A stretch of 56,784 nt of DNA from Methanolobus sp. (GCA_029762595.1 JARVGJ010000014.1:1-56784); one strand, 5' to 3'. Shown: positions 46,081 to 56,590, numbered from the stretch's first letter. Notes: a model not told the origin generated them from the letters alone. Program-made: numbers and translations.

Positions 46081-46434
46081 TCACCTGTTATTGATTACTT
46101 CTTGTCTGCGTTTGTCCTTCATGTCAAGGGTCGTGATCATCACGTTTGAAGGATATATCGGCCTTGCAACCTCTGTACCATCTGCTTTTGACACCGTGAC
46201 ACCTTCTAAGACAATCGTTCCGTGCTTCAGGGATATTGCCTCGACCTTTCCGGTGGTTCCGGCATGATCACCGCGCATTACCTTCACAGTATCGCCAACT
46301 ATAACGTTAGCTGTTCTGCGCCCGTATTTATCACGGAGGTCCTTTGAAAGGGGAGCACCCATATATTTCTGCTTGATGTGCAGAGGAGCAGTGTACCTGG
46401 CTTTTCTCTGTTTTCTTGGCTGATTTGATACCAT
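46081..46434 (-). CDS. rpl24: 50S ribosomal protein uL24
   Basis: 117 residues from ATG 46434 ([20 protein letters not shown]); GAGGTG is just upstream, while a longer open frame to 46455 has no such signal. The KOW motif is in [20 protein letters not shown]. It begins large-subunit assembly on 23S rRNA. Confidence 0.97.
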   Translation of the reverse strand: MVSNQPRKQRKARYTAPLHIKQKYMGAPLSKDLRDKYGRRTANVIVGDTVKVMRGDHAGTTGKVEAISLKHGTIVLEGVTVSKADGTEVARPIYPSNVMITTLDMKDKRRQEVINNR

Positions 46435-46444
46435 ATCACACACC

Positions 46445-46843
46445 TCACACAACAATAGACGCTGTTGTACCTATCTTAGGATACCTTTCTGCTGCTTCCC
46501 TTGCAACCGGACCTTTAAAGTCGGTCCCTTTAGGAATCCCGTCCTTGTCAACGATCACGACTGCATTGTCCTCAAAGGAAACCCTCAGACCATCAGGCCT
46601 GTGCAGTTCCTGCTTCTGGCGAACTACCACTGCAAGAAGGATCTGCTTTCTCATTTCCGGAGTTCCCTTTTTTACGGAAACAACGCACATGTCACCAACA
46701 CCAGCCCTAGGATGCCTGTTCTTAACACCCCTGTAGCCTTTTACAGATATTATTTCCACTACACGTGCACCTGTATTGTCCACACAGTCGATCCTGGCAC
46801 CGGCATTGAGTGCACGGGGAACTGTTGATCTTATTCCCCTCAT
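46445..46843 (-). CDS. rpl14: 50S ribosomal protein uL14
   Basis: 132 residues. Signature [20 protein letters not shown] and, further on, the family motif [20 protein letters not shown]. It lies at the subunit interface. Its start overlaps the rps17 stop by 4 bases. Confidence 0.97.
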   Translation of the reverse strand: MRGIRSTVPRALNAGARIDCVDNTGARVVEIISVKGYRGVKNRHPRAGVGDMCVVSVKKGTPEMRKQILLAVVVRQKQELHRPDGLRVSFEDNAVVIVDKDGIPKGTDFKGPVAREAAERYPKIGTTASIVV

Positions 46844-47169
46844 TCCTGTACCTCCGCCTTGATGACCACATAGGACTTTGTCTTACTGAGAGGCCTGCAT
46901 TCTGCCACAGTCACAACATCCCCCACCTTTGCATCGATGCAGGGAGGATTGTGTGCGTGTATCTTGGATTGCCTCTTCTCATATCTCTGATATTTCTTGA
47001 TCAGCATCTCATGTTTGCGCTGGATGACCACGGTCTTGTCCATCTTGTCGCTTACAACGGTCCCAACAAGGACCTGTCCACGAACAGGGAGTGTTCCATG
47101 GAAAGGACAATTGACATCGTCACACTCCTCACTGGGAGCCGGGACATCCAATCCAATATCTTTAACCAT
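46840..47169 (-). CDS. rps17: 30S ribosomal protein uS17
   Basis: 109 residues. The OB-fold core includes [20 protein letters not shown] and the C-terminal [13 protein letters not shown]. The archaeal N-terminal extension ([20 protein letters not shown]) is present. Confidence 0.97.
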   Translation of the reverse strand: MVKDIGLDVPAPSEECDDVNCPFHGTLPVRGQVLVGTVVSDKMDKTVVIQRKHEMLIKKYQRYEKRQSKIHAHNPPCIDAKVGDVVTVAECRPLSKTKSYVVIKAEVQE

Positions 47170-47174
47170 GATTA

Positions 47175-47486
47175 TTACCTCATGTGTATTTTTCTTATAT
47201 TCTTAGTTCTGTTCTCGGGTTGTGAGAGCAGAAGGTTCCCATTCACTTTAACATACCTTTGGGAATGTTCACCGGATAGATGGGCAGGTATCTGAAACAC
47301 AAAGGATGTTCCGTTTTTCTGAACCTTTTTGTCGGTTCCTTCCTCTGTTTGGATAATTATCATGTTCCTCGTTTCGTCAACCACTTTGCCATATATTTTA
47401 TTCAAAGTAGGGTTATTTGCTTCCACTACTTTAACTTTCAATCCGATAAGTTCATGGAATACCAATTTATAAGGAGTTATCTCCAA
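47175..47486 (-). CDS. rnp1: RNase P protein component 1 (Rpp29 homologue)
   Basis: 103 residues. A subunit of archaeal RNase P, which trims tRNA 5' ends. It has the Sm-like fold of Rpp29 ([20 protein letters not shown] and [20 protein letters not shown]). The start is TTG 47486 with AAGGAGTTCTGAT upstream, inside the end of rpl29. Its place between uL29 and uS17 is typical in Archaea. Confidence 0.94.
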   Translation of the reverse strand: MEITPYKLVFHELIGLKVKVVEANNPTLNKIYGKVVDETRNMIIIQTEEGTDKKVQKNGTSFVFQIPAHLSGEHSQRYVKVNGNLLLSQPENRTKNIRKIHMR

Positions 47487-47487
47487 A

Positions 47488-47691
47488 TCAGAACTCCTTC
47501 ATTTCCCTCTGGATGGTCTTTATCCGGGCAATGGTTCTGCGGATCTCGCCAATCCTTCCTGGATTGTCCGGAGCTCCTCCTGCAGATGAAAGTGCGCGCT
47601 CACGAGTGATTTCATCCCTCAGTTTATCAAGCTCATCCATCCTTTCTACCGGGGACATATCCCTGATCTCGTTTACTCGAAGAATTGCCAT
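47488..47691 (-). CDS. rpl29: 50S ribosomal protein uL29
   Basis: 67 residues forming a helical hairpin: [20 protein letters not shown] and [20 protein letters not shown]. It lies near the exit tunnel. Its ATG overlaps the stop of rps3. Confidence 0.96.
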   Translation of the reverse strand: MAILRVNEIRDMSPVERMDELDKLRDEITRERALSSAGGAPDNPGRIGEIRRTIARIKTIQREMKEF

Positions 47692-48617
47692 TACTTCTCC
47701 TCCTTGTGGACACGTGCAACCGGATGCCAGTAATCATAGCTTTCATGTTTATGCTGCCATACACCATCAACCAGCCTGCGCTGTTCATCTCCGAGATCTT
47801 CTACCGGAATAGAATCATCAGATTCTGATACCTCATCTACACAGGATCCTTCTTCAACTTCCTCAGCTGAAGCTTCTTCAGTGACTCCTGTCTCTTCGAT
47901 ATCGGTAACTTCCACTGCTTCCTCCTCGTCTGCAACCTCACCCTCTGATTTCTTGTCTACGAGTTCTGTTATATCAGCCTTTGCAGTATCTTTTGCAACA
48001 GCTTCGACATTTACTTCCTCTACGACCTTTCTGATATCAAAAGAGTCAGGTAATACCGCCCCAGGAGGGATGATCCTAACTTTACAACCAAGGGTTCCCA
48101 GCTTCTTTACAGCTGTTGCGAAACCCTCATCTACAATATCATCAACTGGTTTTCCAGCGTGCTTGATATATCCATCAACGAGTTTTTCAACCCTTGACCT
48201 TGCACCTGTCAATTTACCAGAAATAACAATTTCACAGCCCAATGCACCTGAGTTCATAATTGCCCTTAGGGTATTATGACCGGCTTTCCTGAAATACCAG
48301 CCTCTCTCTATTGAAGAGGCAAGACGTGTGGCCATCATCTGAGCGTTAAGTTCCGGCTTTTTAACTTCCTGTGCATCGATCTGAGGATTATCTATGTCAT
48401 ATATCCTGTCGATATCACGTGTCAGTTTACGGATGACCTTACCAGCTTTACCAATGACCATGCCCGGCTTTTCAGCATAGACCGTTATCTGGGTACCCAT
48501 GGGAGTACGGTTGATCTCCATCCCACCGTAGCCAGCTTTACTGAGCTGTTTTGCGAAATATTCGTCCATTGAGGCTTTTACATAGCCCTCCTGAACAAAT
48601 TTCTTCTCTATTGCCAT
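47691..48617 (-). CDS. rps3: 30S ribosomal protein uS3 with long acidic C-terminus
   Basis: 308 residues. The KH domain ([20 protein letters not shown]) and C-terminal S3 domain end at about residue 205. A tail of roughly 100 residues follows, rich in Glu, Asp and Val (residues about 210-285), ending [20 protein letters not shown]. Acidic S3 tails are known in Methanosarcinales and may reflect salt adaptation or species-specific roles. Confidence 0.97.
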   Translation of the reverse strand: MAIEKKFVQEGYVKASMDEYFAKQLSKAGYGGMEINRTPMGTQITVYAEKPGMVIGKAGKVIRKLTRDIDRIYDIDNPQIDAQEVKKPELNAQMMATRLASSIERGWYFRKAGHNTLRAIMNSGALGCEIVISGKLTGARSRVEKLVDGYIKHAGKPVDDIVDEGFATAVKKLGTLGCKVRIIPPGAVLPDSFDIRKVVEEVNVEAVAKDTAKADITELVDKKSEGEVADEEEAVEVTDIEETGVTEEASAEEVEEGSCVDEVSESDDSIPVEDLGDEQRRLVDGVWQHKHESYDYWHPVARVHKEEK

Positions 48618-49072
48618 TAAAGCACCTCGTTCAAAATAATCTCGACATTCACAGTGTCCGTGTTCTTCGGACTGCCACGGCCCCGGGCTCTTGGTCTCAT
48701 ACCATGTATCACACGCCCGCGTTTTGCAGCAACATGCGCAATATACATGCGCTCCGGGTCAAGTCCCTTGTATTCAGCATTGCTCCTGGCATTTTCCAGG
48801 ATTTTGAGGAACGCCTCAGCAACTTTTACAGGGTATCTACCGTTTGCCATCGGACCTTTCCTGTGCCCTGAACCATCGCAGTGCCTCTTGAAAGGAACGG
48901 CCTGTTTCATGGTTACGACATTTTCAAGGTACTTCTGAGCTACGTTGGTACGCATGCCTTTGATTGCCTTACCAAGTTCACGTGACTTTTTCGGGGAGAT
49001 ATGAAGCTCAGCACCCATTGCTTTTGAGCTTGCCTTTGGGTCCATTTCTATAGAATATGCGATTCTTGCCAT
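48617..49072 (-). CDS. rpl22: 50S ribosomal protein uL22
   Basis: 151 residues. The long loop that lines the exit tunnel is in [20 protein letters not shown]. Archaeal-type sequence [20 protein letters not shown]. The start overlaps the previous stop (ATG/stop) as usual in the run. Confidence 0.97.
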   Translation of the reverse strand: MARIAYSIEMDPKASSKAMGAELHISPKKSRELGKAIKGMRTNVAQKYLENVVTMKQAVPFKRHCDGSGHRKGPMANGRYPVKVAEAFLKILENARSNAEYKGLDPERMYIAHVAAKRGRVIHGMRPRARGRGSPKNTDTVNVEIILNEVL

Positions 49073-49081
49073 GATCTCACC

Positions 49082-49495
49082 TTACTTAAGTGGCACGAAC
49101 TTGCTTGAACGGGTAGCTCCAACACCAGCGCTTCCGTGGGAAACCTTTGGCCTTGTTGGGGAGAATTCTCCGAACCTGTGTCCGATCATTTCGGGCTGTA
49201 TCTCAAATGCCACAAATGACTTGCCATTATATACTTCTACATTTTTGCCGACCATCTCAGGGAATATTATGATATCCCTGTAGTGAGTCCTTAGATTTTC
49301 CTTCCCATCCCTGAGCTGTTGAATTACGTCCTTCCTGCCTTCTGTGTAGCCCCTCCTTAGAGTACGGCGCTCACGTGCAGGCAACATACCTATAAACTCA
49401 TCAATACCCAGAGCCTGGAGTTCTGCTACCGTCTTTCCACGGTATGTATATTCACCTTTTCGTTTTGGTAATCTTGATGATGATTTCTTTGCCAT
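49082..49495 (-). CDS. rps19: 30S ribosomal protein uS19
   Basis: 137 residues. Head protein of the small subunit. Characteristic end is [20 protein letters not shown]. The N-terminal half [20 protein letters not shown] is the archaeal extension. Confidence 0.97.
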   Translation of the reverse strand: MAKKSSSRLPKRKGEYTYRGKTVAELQALGIDEFIGMLPARERRTLRRGYTEGRKDVIQQLRDGKENLRTHYRDIIIFPEMVGKNVEVYNGKSFVAFEIQPEMIGHRFGEFSPTRPKVSHGSAGVGATRSSKFVPLK

Positions 49496-49509
49496 GTATT
49501 AACCTCCGG

Positions 49510-50220
49510 TTAACGCTTTCCGGTCCTGCGTGCTGCGATCTGACCTACCTTACGACCGGGAGGTGCATTCCTTCCAACGGTTGTTGGCTTACCAGGGTGC
49601 TTGCGGTTACCTCCACCAAACGGGTGGTCTACGGTATTCATAGCAACACCTGATACACGGGGATATTTTGCAGCTCTTGTCTTCATCTTGTGGTACTTCT
49701 TACCTGCCTTAAGGAAAGGCCTGTCAACCCTGCCACCACCGGCAACGATACCTATAGTTGCACGGCACTTTGGATTTAACCACTTCATCTCGCCTGATGG
49801 CATCTGAACAACTGTCTTACCACGGTCATGGGATATGACCGTTGCATATACACCAGAAGCACGTGCGAACTGGCCGCCATCGTTTGGTTTAGACTCGATG
49901 TTGCATACAGGGATACCTTCCGGGATCTCTGCCAGAGGCAGGATGTTACCGGGTTTTATCTCCGCAGATATGCCACATGCTATTTTATCGCCTACTGCTA
50001 TACCTTCAGGTGCAATGATCAGGCGTTCTTCGCCATTATCAAATGAAACTTTTACAATTGGTGCCGAACGAGCAGGATCATGGGTGATCTCGATCACTGT
50101 ACCATAAACAGTTCCCTCATCGACACGAGGATGTTTAAGGCTGGCTTTGTACCTGTGTGAAGGAGCCCTGTAAGTAGGAGTTCCACGACCCCTGTTCTGT
50201 GATATGATTCTCTTGGTCAT
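49510..50220 (-). CDS. rpl2: 50S ribosomal protein uL2
   Basis: 236 residues. It is required for peptidyl transfer and subunit joining; the conserved His lies in [20 protein letters not shown]. Also present is [20 protein letters not shown] near the N-terminus. Confidence 0.97.
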   Translation of the reverse strand: MTKRIISQNRGRGTPTYRAPSHRYKASLKHPRVDEGTVYGTVIEITHDPARSAPIVKVSFDNGEERLIIAPEGIAVGDKIACGISAEIKPGNILPLAEIPEGIPVCNIESKPNDGGQFARASGVYATVISHDRGKTVVQMPSGEMKWLNPKCRATIGIVAGGGRVDRPFLKAGKKYHKMKTRAAKYPRVSGVAMNTVDHPFGGGNRKHPGKPTTVGRNAPPGRKVGQIAARRTGKR

Positions 50221-50231
50221 CTATATTCACC

Positions 50232-50480
50232 TCACATTAGACCTATCCGGGTCGCGATCTCATGAGCTGCTTCCGTACCTTCGAAAGTAACAACTGCTTT
50301 TTTCAGACCTTTCATCGTACTCATCGTACAGACTGATGCCACCGGGAAGCCGTACATCTTCATCACATCGGCTTTGATCTGCTTTTTATTTGCACGTGAA
50401 TCAACAATGAACTGAAGTTTATTGTCTTCAAGCAGCATCATTGCTTTTTCAGTTATAAAAGGATACTTTACAACGTTCAT
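50232..50480 (-). CDS. rpl23: 50S ribosomal protein uL23
   Basis: 82 residues at the exit tunnel rim, docking site of the signal recognition particle. The core is [20 protein letters not shown]. Its start overlaps the rpl4 stop by four bases (ATGA). Confidence 0.97.
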   Translation of the reverse strand: MNVVKYPFITEKAMMLLEDNKLQFIVDSRANKKQIKADVMKMYGFPVASVCTMSTMKGLKKAVVTFEGTEAAHEIATRIGLM

Positions 50481-51238
50481 TCGAACAACCCTCCCAGAGA
50501 GGATATTGCAGACTCTGTCCAGAGTGTTAATCTTCCTGCGTGTGTTCCCGGAGCGAGGAGTTCAGCATTCAGTACGTCTACTGACACTACATCCACACCT
50601 GCAAGGTTCCTTGCAGAGCGCATCAGCGGGCTGTCACATGTTGCAACTATCAAGATGCTCTTCTTGTTCTTGAATCTTCTACCACGAAGCTTGCCCTTTC
50701 CTGCACGGATATTCCTTCCGTCCTTTGCACGGAGCACATCGTCATAGACACCTGCATTCTGAAGGAAGCTTACAACATCCTTTGTCTTTTCAATGTTTTC
50801 CAGTTCGTCTGCAGCCACCAGTGGAAGCTGTGCATCGAACCTGTGTCCACGAGCCTTTACGATCTCTGCATCAGCAGTAGCTGCAATTGCAGAACGTATG
50901 GCCATGCGCCTTTCTTTTTTGTTGACCTTCTCAGTCCTGTCAGCCTCTGGCTTTGGAGGATGTGCCCTTCTGCCGCCAACTGCCTGGGGAACCCTTGCTG
51001 CACGGCTTCCATTCACAATCCTGGGTATCTGTGCAACGCCTCTTCCTGAGCCCCAGGATGCTGCAGATGTCTCCATGCCTGCATACATTTTAGGACCATA
51101 GGGCTGATACCTGTTTCCCTGGGCTGCAAGAACTGCCCTTTTAATAAGATCAGGCCTGTATACTTCATCGAAAACGCTGGGAAGTTCAATATCCCCCTTC
51201 ACATTTCCTGATATATCTATAATTTTTGCTGTAACCAT
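50477..51238 (-). CDS. rpl4: 50S ribosomal protein uL4
   Basis: 253 residues. Archaeal-type L4 with the extended loop into the exit tunnel ([20 protein letters not shown]). The globular part ends in [20 protein letters not shown]. It may also control its own operon, as known in bacteria; this is not shown here. Confidence 0.97.
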   Translation of the reverse strand: MVTAKIIDISGNVKGDIELPSVFDEVYRPDLIKRAVLAAQGNRYQPYGPKMYAGMETSAASWGSGRGVAQIPRIVNGSRAARVPQAVGGRRAHPPKPEADRTEKVNKKERRMAIRSAIAATADAEIVKARGHRFDAQLPLVAADELENIEKTKDVVSFLQNAGVYDDVLRAKDGRNIRAGKGKLRGRRFKNKKSILIVATCDSPLMRSARNLAGVDVVSVDVLNAELLAPGTHAGRLTLWTESAISSLGGLFE

Positions 51239-51243
51239 TCAGT

Positions 51244-52257
51244 TCACCCCTGCTTGGACTGTGTGCTTACGTGAACGATATGTGGTTCACCCATAGCAGG
51301 TACCTTTGATCTCATCGGGTCCCTAAGCCTTACAAGCCTCTTGGATGGTCCCGGGATGCTTCCTTTTATAAGGATAAATTCTCCGCGTACAAGTCCGTAA
51401 TTTAAGAAACCGCCATCAGGAGTAATCTCATCTCCATTTGTGCCTACTTTCAGTATACGCTTGTTGTACTCGGTTCTCTGGTGGTAACCCATCTGACCCA
51501 TCTGCGGAACCCTCCAGCTCACATGAGCGGGATGGAACGGACCAAGAGTACCGACCTGTCGAAGACTACCCTGACGTGAGTGCTTGTTCTTTGCCAGGTT
51601 GATACCCCACCTCTTAACAGGACCTTGGGTACCCTTTCCAGTAGTAATAGCTGCTACATCCACAAATGTACCTTCATCAAAAACATCTGTGATTTTCACT
51701 TCAGAGCCAAGTATGGACTTTGCATACTCGAACTTTGCCTGTACATCAGAGCCACTCACTGCCGTTTCCATTATATCGGCATTCTTCTTAGGAACACCAG
51801 TCAGCTTCTTAGGTAATGTATAGGTGATCACTTTAATATCCGTGACCTTGCCTTCACCGATCAGCTCCTCCATCTTTGCAAGGGAAGACTCTGTATTTGG
51901 GGTCTTTGGTAGTGCAATCGTCTTTCCAAGACTCTCATCAAGTTCTGCAGCCCAGGCTTCTGAAAGTGCTTTTTCACCATATGTCGAGCTGGTGTAGGCA
52001 CGGACGGCAGCAACACGAACAGCAGGAGTCTCCACAACAGTTACAGGAACTGATATCTCCATGCCTTCAGTGAGACTGTTCTTAGTGTCATCTATCATTA
52101 CCACATGGGTCATAGCTACCTTATAGCCAGCAAAGTCCTGGAGCTTTGGTTCTCCGGGAGCATGAGGCCATGAGTTAAACCTTGGTATGTGGCTTTTTGC
52201 TCTTACGCGTGGACTGAAAGCGAGTGAACCTCGTCTTGGTCTGTGTCCTTTTGCCAT
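51244..52257 (-). CDS. rpl3: 50S ribosomal protein uL3
   Basis: 337 residues, the long archaeal/eukaryotic form. Begins [20 protein letters not shown] and has the [12 protein letters not shown] and [15 protein letters not shown] regions near the peptidyl transferase centre. It is the first gene of the S10/spc run. Confidence 0.97.
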   Translation of the reverse strand: MAKGHRPRRGSLAFSPRVRAKSHIPRFNSWPHAPGEPKLQDFAGYKVAMTHVVMIDDTKNSLTEGMEISVPVTVVETPAVRVAAVRAYTSSTYGEKALSEAWAAELDESLGKTIALPKTPNTESSLAKMEELIGEGKVTDIKVITYTLPKKLTGVPKKNADIMETAVSGSDVQAKFEYAKSILGSEVKITDVFDEGTFVDVAAITTGKGTQGPVKRWGINLAKNKHSRQGSLRQVGTLGPFHPAHVSWRVPQMGQMGYHQRTEYNKRILKVGTNGDEITPDGGFLNYGLVRGEFILIKGSIPGPSKRLVRLRDPMRSKVPAMGEPHIVHVSTQSKQG

Positions 52258-53104
52258 TCTTATTCTCCTAATTTCACATTTAATTCTTGGGACCTATGCA
52301 GATCTGCAAGGCCATATTACGCGAGAAAGCCAGGCAGAAGTCACAGATGGGGGTGAAACAGACATGATGCAGCAGACTCCACGTACCCTTATGGTACGCA
52401 TTCAACACCGAACATGTACATTATTCCAGTCATCAACGGACTCCGTATACCCAATGGCATTACTGAGTGGTCATCTCGAAAAGATTTAAACATCCCAGTA
52501 TTTTAACACATTTTGTGTAAGCGGGCATTCCTGAAGAGGCCCAATCATACTTCATGTTAAATCCGACTTTTTCGCACTGTAATCTTAATCCGGCCAGATA
52601 TCCATATTTCAATGTAATCTAACGTTGCGCCATTAAAGGAATATATCCTATATAAAACCTTTGCAGGAACTTAATCAAAATAACGACATGCATGGCATCC
52701 CCGAGACCACACTTACAGACAATGAAAGAATCGCAATTTAGTATTGGACCTTTAAGATAGTACTTCACTTACCAAGTCCACTCAACCTTAATAAAAATAA
52801 TGGTTATTATTTGAGCATAGCTACTATTGATTATAGTTTGTATCTGAACAAATTGAAAGGACACTCATCTTGCAGATAAAATTCTGGCATATTGGTAGAA
52901 GATTATTAAAGTCATGGCACATATAACATAGGCCAATAGTATAGGCCAATAAAGTTCAATTCGAATCACATATCAATTCGGGATAACTGACAGAAAAGTC
53001 AAAAATACAAAAAATAAAAAGACGTTCATCTATTATATATTAAAATAATAATGTGGTATTAAAATAACAATGCAGAGAAATGAATTCTTAAGAGGGATAA
53101 TTAA
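52258..53104. other. 850-bp region: rpl3 leader and galU promoter
   Basis: No protein gene is supported. On the minus strand a TATA-like box (RC of GATTTAAAC, 52483-52491) would give a leader of about 200 bases before rpl3. That leader contains a hairpin CGTACC-CTTAT-GGTACG (52382-52398), and long leaders like this may be sites of autoregulation. On the plus strand TATTATATATTA (53031-53042) lies about 65 bases before galU. The rest is AT-rich and looks featureless. Confidence 0.45.
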
Positions 53105-53968
53105 ATGGAAATAAAAAAAGCAGTGATTCCTGTTGCAGGAATGGGGACCAGGTTCTTGCCGGCAACAAAATCCATGCCTAAAGAAATGTTACCTGTAATA
53201 GATAAACCCGTTATCCATTATGTAGTAGAAGAAGCCATAGCATCTGGCATTGATGATATTATATTCATAACCGGAAGGAGTAAAAGGTCTATTGAGGACT
53301 ACTTTGATGAATCCCCTGAACTTGAAGGGCACCTCAGACAGAAGAACAGTGATAAACTGCTGAAAATGGTACAGGACATCTCTTCTATGGTAGACATACA
53401 TTACATAAGACAAAAAGAACCCAGAGGACTTGGAGATGCCATCCTGACCGCAAAGAAGCACATTAATGATGAACCCTTCGCTGTACTTCTTGGTGATGAT
53501 ATCATAGTAAATAAAACACCCTGTACAAAGCAGTTGATAGATAATTTCCAGAAATATGGCCGTTCCACCATAGCAGTGGAAGAAGTCCCTCCTGAAAAAA
53601 CAGGAAATTATGGGATAATCCAGGGAAAAGCAATGGATGAATCACTCTACATACTGGAAGACATAATCGAAAAACCTAATCCAAAGGAGGCTCCTTCCAA
53701 CATAGGTGCCATCGGAAGATACGTGTTCACACCTGAGATACTTGATTGCATCAAGCAGACAACAGCAGGTGTCGGGAACGAGATACAGCTTACCGACGGA
53801 ATTCGCCTTCTTAATCAAGAACAGAAGATATATGCTTACAGGTTCACCGGCAAAAGATATGACACTGGGGACAAGGTAGAATATGTAAAAGCGATCATTG
53901 ATTTTGCCCTTGAGAATGAAGAGATAAAAGAGGATATAATGAAACATATCAAAGAGATAGGTCTCTAA
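53105..53968 (+). CDS. galU: UTP-glucose-1-phosphate uridylyltransferase
   Basis: 287 residues. It makes UDP-glucose for surface polysaccharide and glycoprotein synthesis. Nucleotide-binding motif PVAGMGTRFLPATKSMPKEM at residues 8-27 and LGDDIIVNKTP in the middle; VEEVPPEKTGNYGII and GKRYDTGDKVEYVKA are GalU-specific. ATG 53105 follows AAGAGGGAT. The gene is alone on its strand, followed by T-rich sequence. Confidence 0.94.
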   Translation: MEIKKAVIPVAGMGTRFLPATKSMPKEMLPVIDKPVIHYVVEEAIASGIDDIIFITGRSKRSIEDYFDESPELEGHLRQKNSDKLLKMVQDISSMVDIHYIRQKEPRGLGDAILTAKKHINDEPFAVLLGDDIIVNKTPCTKQLIDNFQKYGRSTIAVEEVPPEKTGNYGIIQGKAMDESLYILEDIIEKPNPKEAPSNIGAIGRYVFTPEILDCIKQTTAGVGNEIQLTDGIRLLNQEQKIYAYRFTGKRYDTGDKVEYVKAIIDFALENEEIKEDIMKHIKEIGL

Positions 53969-54049
53969 GACATTCGCTAAATATTATTCTTTTTTACTTC
54001 TTTTTTATCCCACACCTCGATAAAGCCTGTTAGCATATGAAAAACAAGG

Positions 54050-54295
54050 TCATTCCGAATTGTGTTTTACAACCTTCCTTACAGTCCTTCCCCTTAAGTT
54101 GACACCTCCCACAAGAAGAACTCCGGGTTTCCTCCTAATGGAATCAATATGATCACTGTTAAAAGTAGCAATTATGCTTTTCTGCACAACCACATCTATA
54201 CGAGCCCCATAATTAACAAGAGCTTTAAGAATAGACTCTACCTGAGAGGGGGTTGCTTTGTCTGCAACCCTTATCAAATGTGTTTCTACAGGCAT
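54050..54295 (-). CDS. Unrecognised small protein after the PASTA gene
   Basis: 81 residues, MPVETHLIRVADKATPSQVE at the start and GRTVRKVVKHNSE at the end. It looks like a compact alpha/beta fold (two helix-strand units around ALVNYGARIDVVVQKSIIAT and DSIRRKPGVLLVGGVNL). ATG 54295 has AAAGGAACGG in front; an in-frame GTG 54313 overlaps the PASTA stop. No known family recognised. It is the last gene of the right-end cluster. Confidence 0.6.
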   Translation of the reverse strand: MPVETHLIRVADKATPSQVESILKALVNYGARIDVVVQKSIIATFNSDHIDSIRRKPGVLLVGGVNLRGRTVRKVVKHNSE

Positions 54296-54309
54296 GAAGA
54301 CCGTTCCTT

Positions 54310-55398
54310 TCACCTTAGCGAGGTCCGGGACGAAGAGAACCTAGATGAAGGGTCGATCGAAGACATCCTTTTCAGGTCCTTCACAGCTCCTGCAATAACA
54401 GGACTGGGACCTGAATTTACCTTACTCTTTCCCGAAACAGCGGCAAACTCTGTTTTAGAACCTGCCACCACAAGATCCACAGGTGTCCCTATATCCACAA
54501 ATTCACCCGAAGCTACAGACTGACTGAGAACTGTCCCTGGCCTTGAACTATCTGCCTGCTCTGTTACCTTGCCGCAGACAAGCCTGCCGGTTCCCAGGAC
54601 TTTCTTAGCATTATCCAGGTCCATACCAACAAGATCAGGAACTGTAACCGATGTTATCCGGGATATGACCATATCAACAGCATCCCCTGGTTTTGCAACT
54701 GAGTTACCTGAAGGTATCTGTGACAGTACCGTCCCCTGCACAAGTGTACTATCCTTTTCGATAACCTCGCCCCTTACAAAACCTGCACTTTTCAACATCG
54801 ATACCGCAGTATCGATATCCAGCCCAATTATATCAGGCACATCTGCATAACCAGAGAAAGCCGGTTCTTTGAGCGAAGGCTTTATGGTGAACTCGACCTG
54901 ACTCATGTTATCCGCAGGAATGACATCATCAGCTTTTGGAAGCTGGAAACGCAGTTCATTATCCTCTACGGCAATATTTGTCATGAGTCTGATGTTCATG
55001 GAACTGACACTATAGCTCATCCTTGAAGAGTCTTCATTCATGCTCTCGTCCATCTGCTCAAGGGACTCACGGAATGCCTTTATAAGATTTGAAGAAGAAA
55101 GTTGTGGCCTTGTGCGTGAAAGTTTTTCCAGTTTCCTCTCAACCTCAGCCTTTTCTTTCAATATTTCCTGTACCCTGGAATTAAGAACGGAATAATCCTG
55201 TTCTAAGGTCATATTACGTTTTTTCAACTGCTCCAGCACATCGGTTTTCGTTGAAAGCTCCTTTTGGGAAGCTACAAGCTCAGATTCAATACTTTCAATG
55301 TTCCTTAATATCAGATTATAACTCTGATTCTTTAATGCTGCCGTTGTTGACTTATTCAACCGTTCGATGTTTTGTCTGAGTTCTTTAGTGTCACTCAT
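54310..55398 (-). CDS. Cytoplasmic coiled-coil protein with two PASTA domains
   Basis: 362 residues from ATG 55398 (GGAGGGGTGG upstream; another in-frame codon at 55428). Residues about 5-95 are a long coiled coil, 125-180 an unknown beta-rich part, 186-247 and 251-313 two PASTA repeats (PDIIGLDIDTAVSMLKSAGF and PDLVGMDLDNAKKVLG), then a basic Ser-rich tail. PASTA domains normally sit outside the cell on penicillin-binding proteins or Ser/Thr kinases; here there is no signal peptide, membrane segment or kinase. It follows two paralogous unknown proteins in what seems one operon. Confidence 0.8.
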   Translation of the reverse strand: MSDTKELRQNIERLNKSTTAALKNQSYNLILRNIESIESELVASQKELSTKTDVLEQLKKRNMTLEQDYSVLNSRVQEILKEKAEVERKLEKLSRTRPQLSSSNLIKAFRESLEQMDESMNEDSSRMSYSVSSMNIRLMTNIAVEDNELRFQLPKADDVIPADNMSQVEFTIKPSLKEPAFSGYADVPDIIGLDIDTAVSMLKSAGFVRGEVIEKDSTLVQGTVLSQIPSGNSVAKPGDAVDMVISRITSVTVPDLVGMDLDNAKKVLGTGRLVCGKVTEQADSSRPGTVLSQSVASGEFVDIGTPVDLVVAGSKTEFAAVSGKSKVNSGPSPVIAGAVKDLKRMSSIDPSSRFSSSRTSLR

Positions 55399-55414
55399 TC
55401 CACCCCTCCGGACA

Positions 55415-55822
55415 TTATCCATCCACATTCCTGTAAGACGGAGGAACCGATACTATTTTTGCTTTAAGGACGCTTGAGCCTTCCACAGCATAGGAATTCA
55501 GTGATTTGTACGAAGCATTCAAAGGTGCTGCATTCAGAACCCTTCTGTAACCCCTGACACGGTTCTTAGAATCCCTTTCTTCCTCATATCCCATTGAAAG
55601 GGCCATTTTAAGCTCAATGTCCACTTCGGGGATATGATACCAGGTGGCTTCCAAACCATAACCCTTGAGGACTTCTTCAGTTTCCAGCTCTATCTGAGTA
55701 TCAATTGAATTACGGTCAAGTGCCCGTTGGGTCTGCGCAATGGACCTGCCCATCTCACCCAATATGGTTGACAAAGGACTCACAAGTACCTCTTCTATAG
55801 CCTTATTACCTTTGGATGACAA
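55415..55822 (-). CDS. Unrecognised protein, paralogue of the 203-residue protein
   Basis: 135 residues. TTG 55822 is the likely start because AAGGAGGTATTAC is just upstream. An N-terminal helix (ILGEMGRSIAQTQRALDRNS) is followed by a beta-rich part with YGLEATWYHIPEVDIELKMA, then NASYKSLNSYAVEGSSVLKA and VSVPP. These three blocks match the neighbour at 55924-56535. The general layout recalls DUF2589-type proteins, but that link is weak. It overlaps the extended start of the PASTA gene. Confidence 0.65.
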   Translation of the reverse strand: MSSKGNKAIEEVLVSPLSTILGEMGRSIAQTQRALDRNSIDTQIELETEEVLKGYGLEATWYHIPEVDIELKMALSMGYEEERDSKNRVRGYRRVLNAAPLNASYKSLNSYAVEGSSVLKAKIVSVPPSYRNVDG

Positions 55823-55923
55823 AGTAATACCTCCTTGAACTTGAATTTAAAAATAAATTATCAATGCAGAAAGCCTTATTGATCCGCTGCATTGAACCAT
55901 GTTTACCTTTCTGGGAGCTGGCC

Positions 55924-56535
55924 TTACTGAGAGGAAGCCTCTTTGACCCTGACAGTTGGAATGGCCCTCTCTGGAGGAGGTACAGGTTTAAGTGTTGTGC
56001 GCAACAGGCTGGTGCCTTCTTCGTTGAAGCTGTACTTAGACTTGTATGTTGCATTATAAGTAGAAGTATATGCAACGTTTGTTGTGTTCTCGGCACTGAC
56101 CTTAGATTTGCCAAACAGAAGACCTGCAAGACCACCCGACTTATAGCTCCCACTTATCTTTGACTGGTTGGTGAACTTGAACTCACGCCCATACTTCTTT
56201 TCCGTGGAATGCTCGACTTTCATCGAGATGGTCATCTTAACCTCGATTATAGACTCGGTGAACTCATAGAAACGTGGTTCAAGACCATATGTCAATAAGG
56301 ACATAGGTTTGTCGTTAGTAACCACGTTCGTTGCAGTGACATTGCCGTCATCATCAACGGTTTCCTCTATATATAGAATTACACTCCCAGCTTCAAGTTC
56401 TGTTCCTGCAAGGGCCTGCGCGACATTAATAGAATTTATGTCAAGAGCGGTTTGCCCCTCTGCAATGGCAAATGCCATTTCTTTGATCATGTCCCCGAAT
56501 GGAACATCCAGAAGTTTCTGACCTACAGATACCAT
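55924..56535 (-). CDS. Unrecognised protein, longer paralogue (DUF2589-like layout)
   Basis: 203 residues. ATG 56535 follows GGAGGGATTTC. The helix block FGDMIKEMAFAIAEGQTALD is followed by YGLEPRFYEFTESIIEVKMT and, near the end, NATYKSKYSFNEEGTSLLRT and KPVPPP, all shared with the 135-residue protein. A longer loop region in the middle (about 60 residues) is unique to this copy. No signal peptide or membrane segment. It is the first gene of the cluster behind its own TATA-like box. Confidence 0.65.
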   Translation of the reverse strand: MVSVGQKLLDVPFGDMIKEMAFAIAEGQTALDINSINVAQALAGTELEAGSVILYIEETVDDDGNVTATNVVTNDKPMSLLTYGLEPRFYEFTESIIEVKMTISMKVEHSTEKKYGREFKFTNQSKISGSYKSGGLAGLLFGKSKVSAENTTNVAYTSTYNATYKSKYSFNEEGTSLLRTTLKPVPPPERAIPTVRVKEASSQ

Positions 56536-56569
56536 GAAATCCCTCCAAAATCTTAGTTGTTATATAGTA

Positions 56570-56590
56570 TGCACGTATATAATTTAAAGA
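56570..56590 (-). promoter_or_regulatory. TATA-box candidate for the PASTA cluster
   Basis: The reverse complement of this stretch begins TCTTTAAATTATATAC, 35-55 bases before ATG 56535, and fits an archaeal TATA box with a short leader. Together with the terminator at 56617-56640 it separates the cluster from the upstream partial gene. Confidence 0.45.

Noticed and set aside
48617..49072. Opposite-strand frames through the ribosomal protein genes
   Set aside because: They are shadows of well-recognised ribosomal genes on the minus strand and have no independent support.
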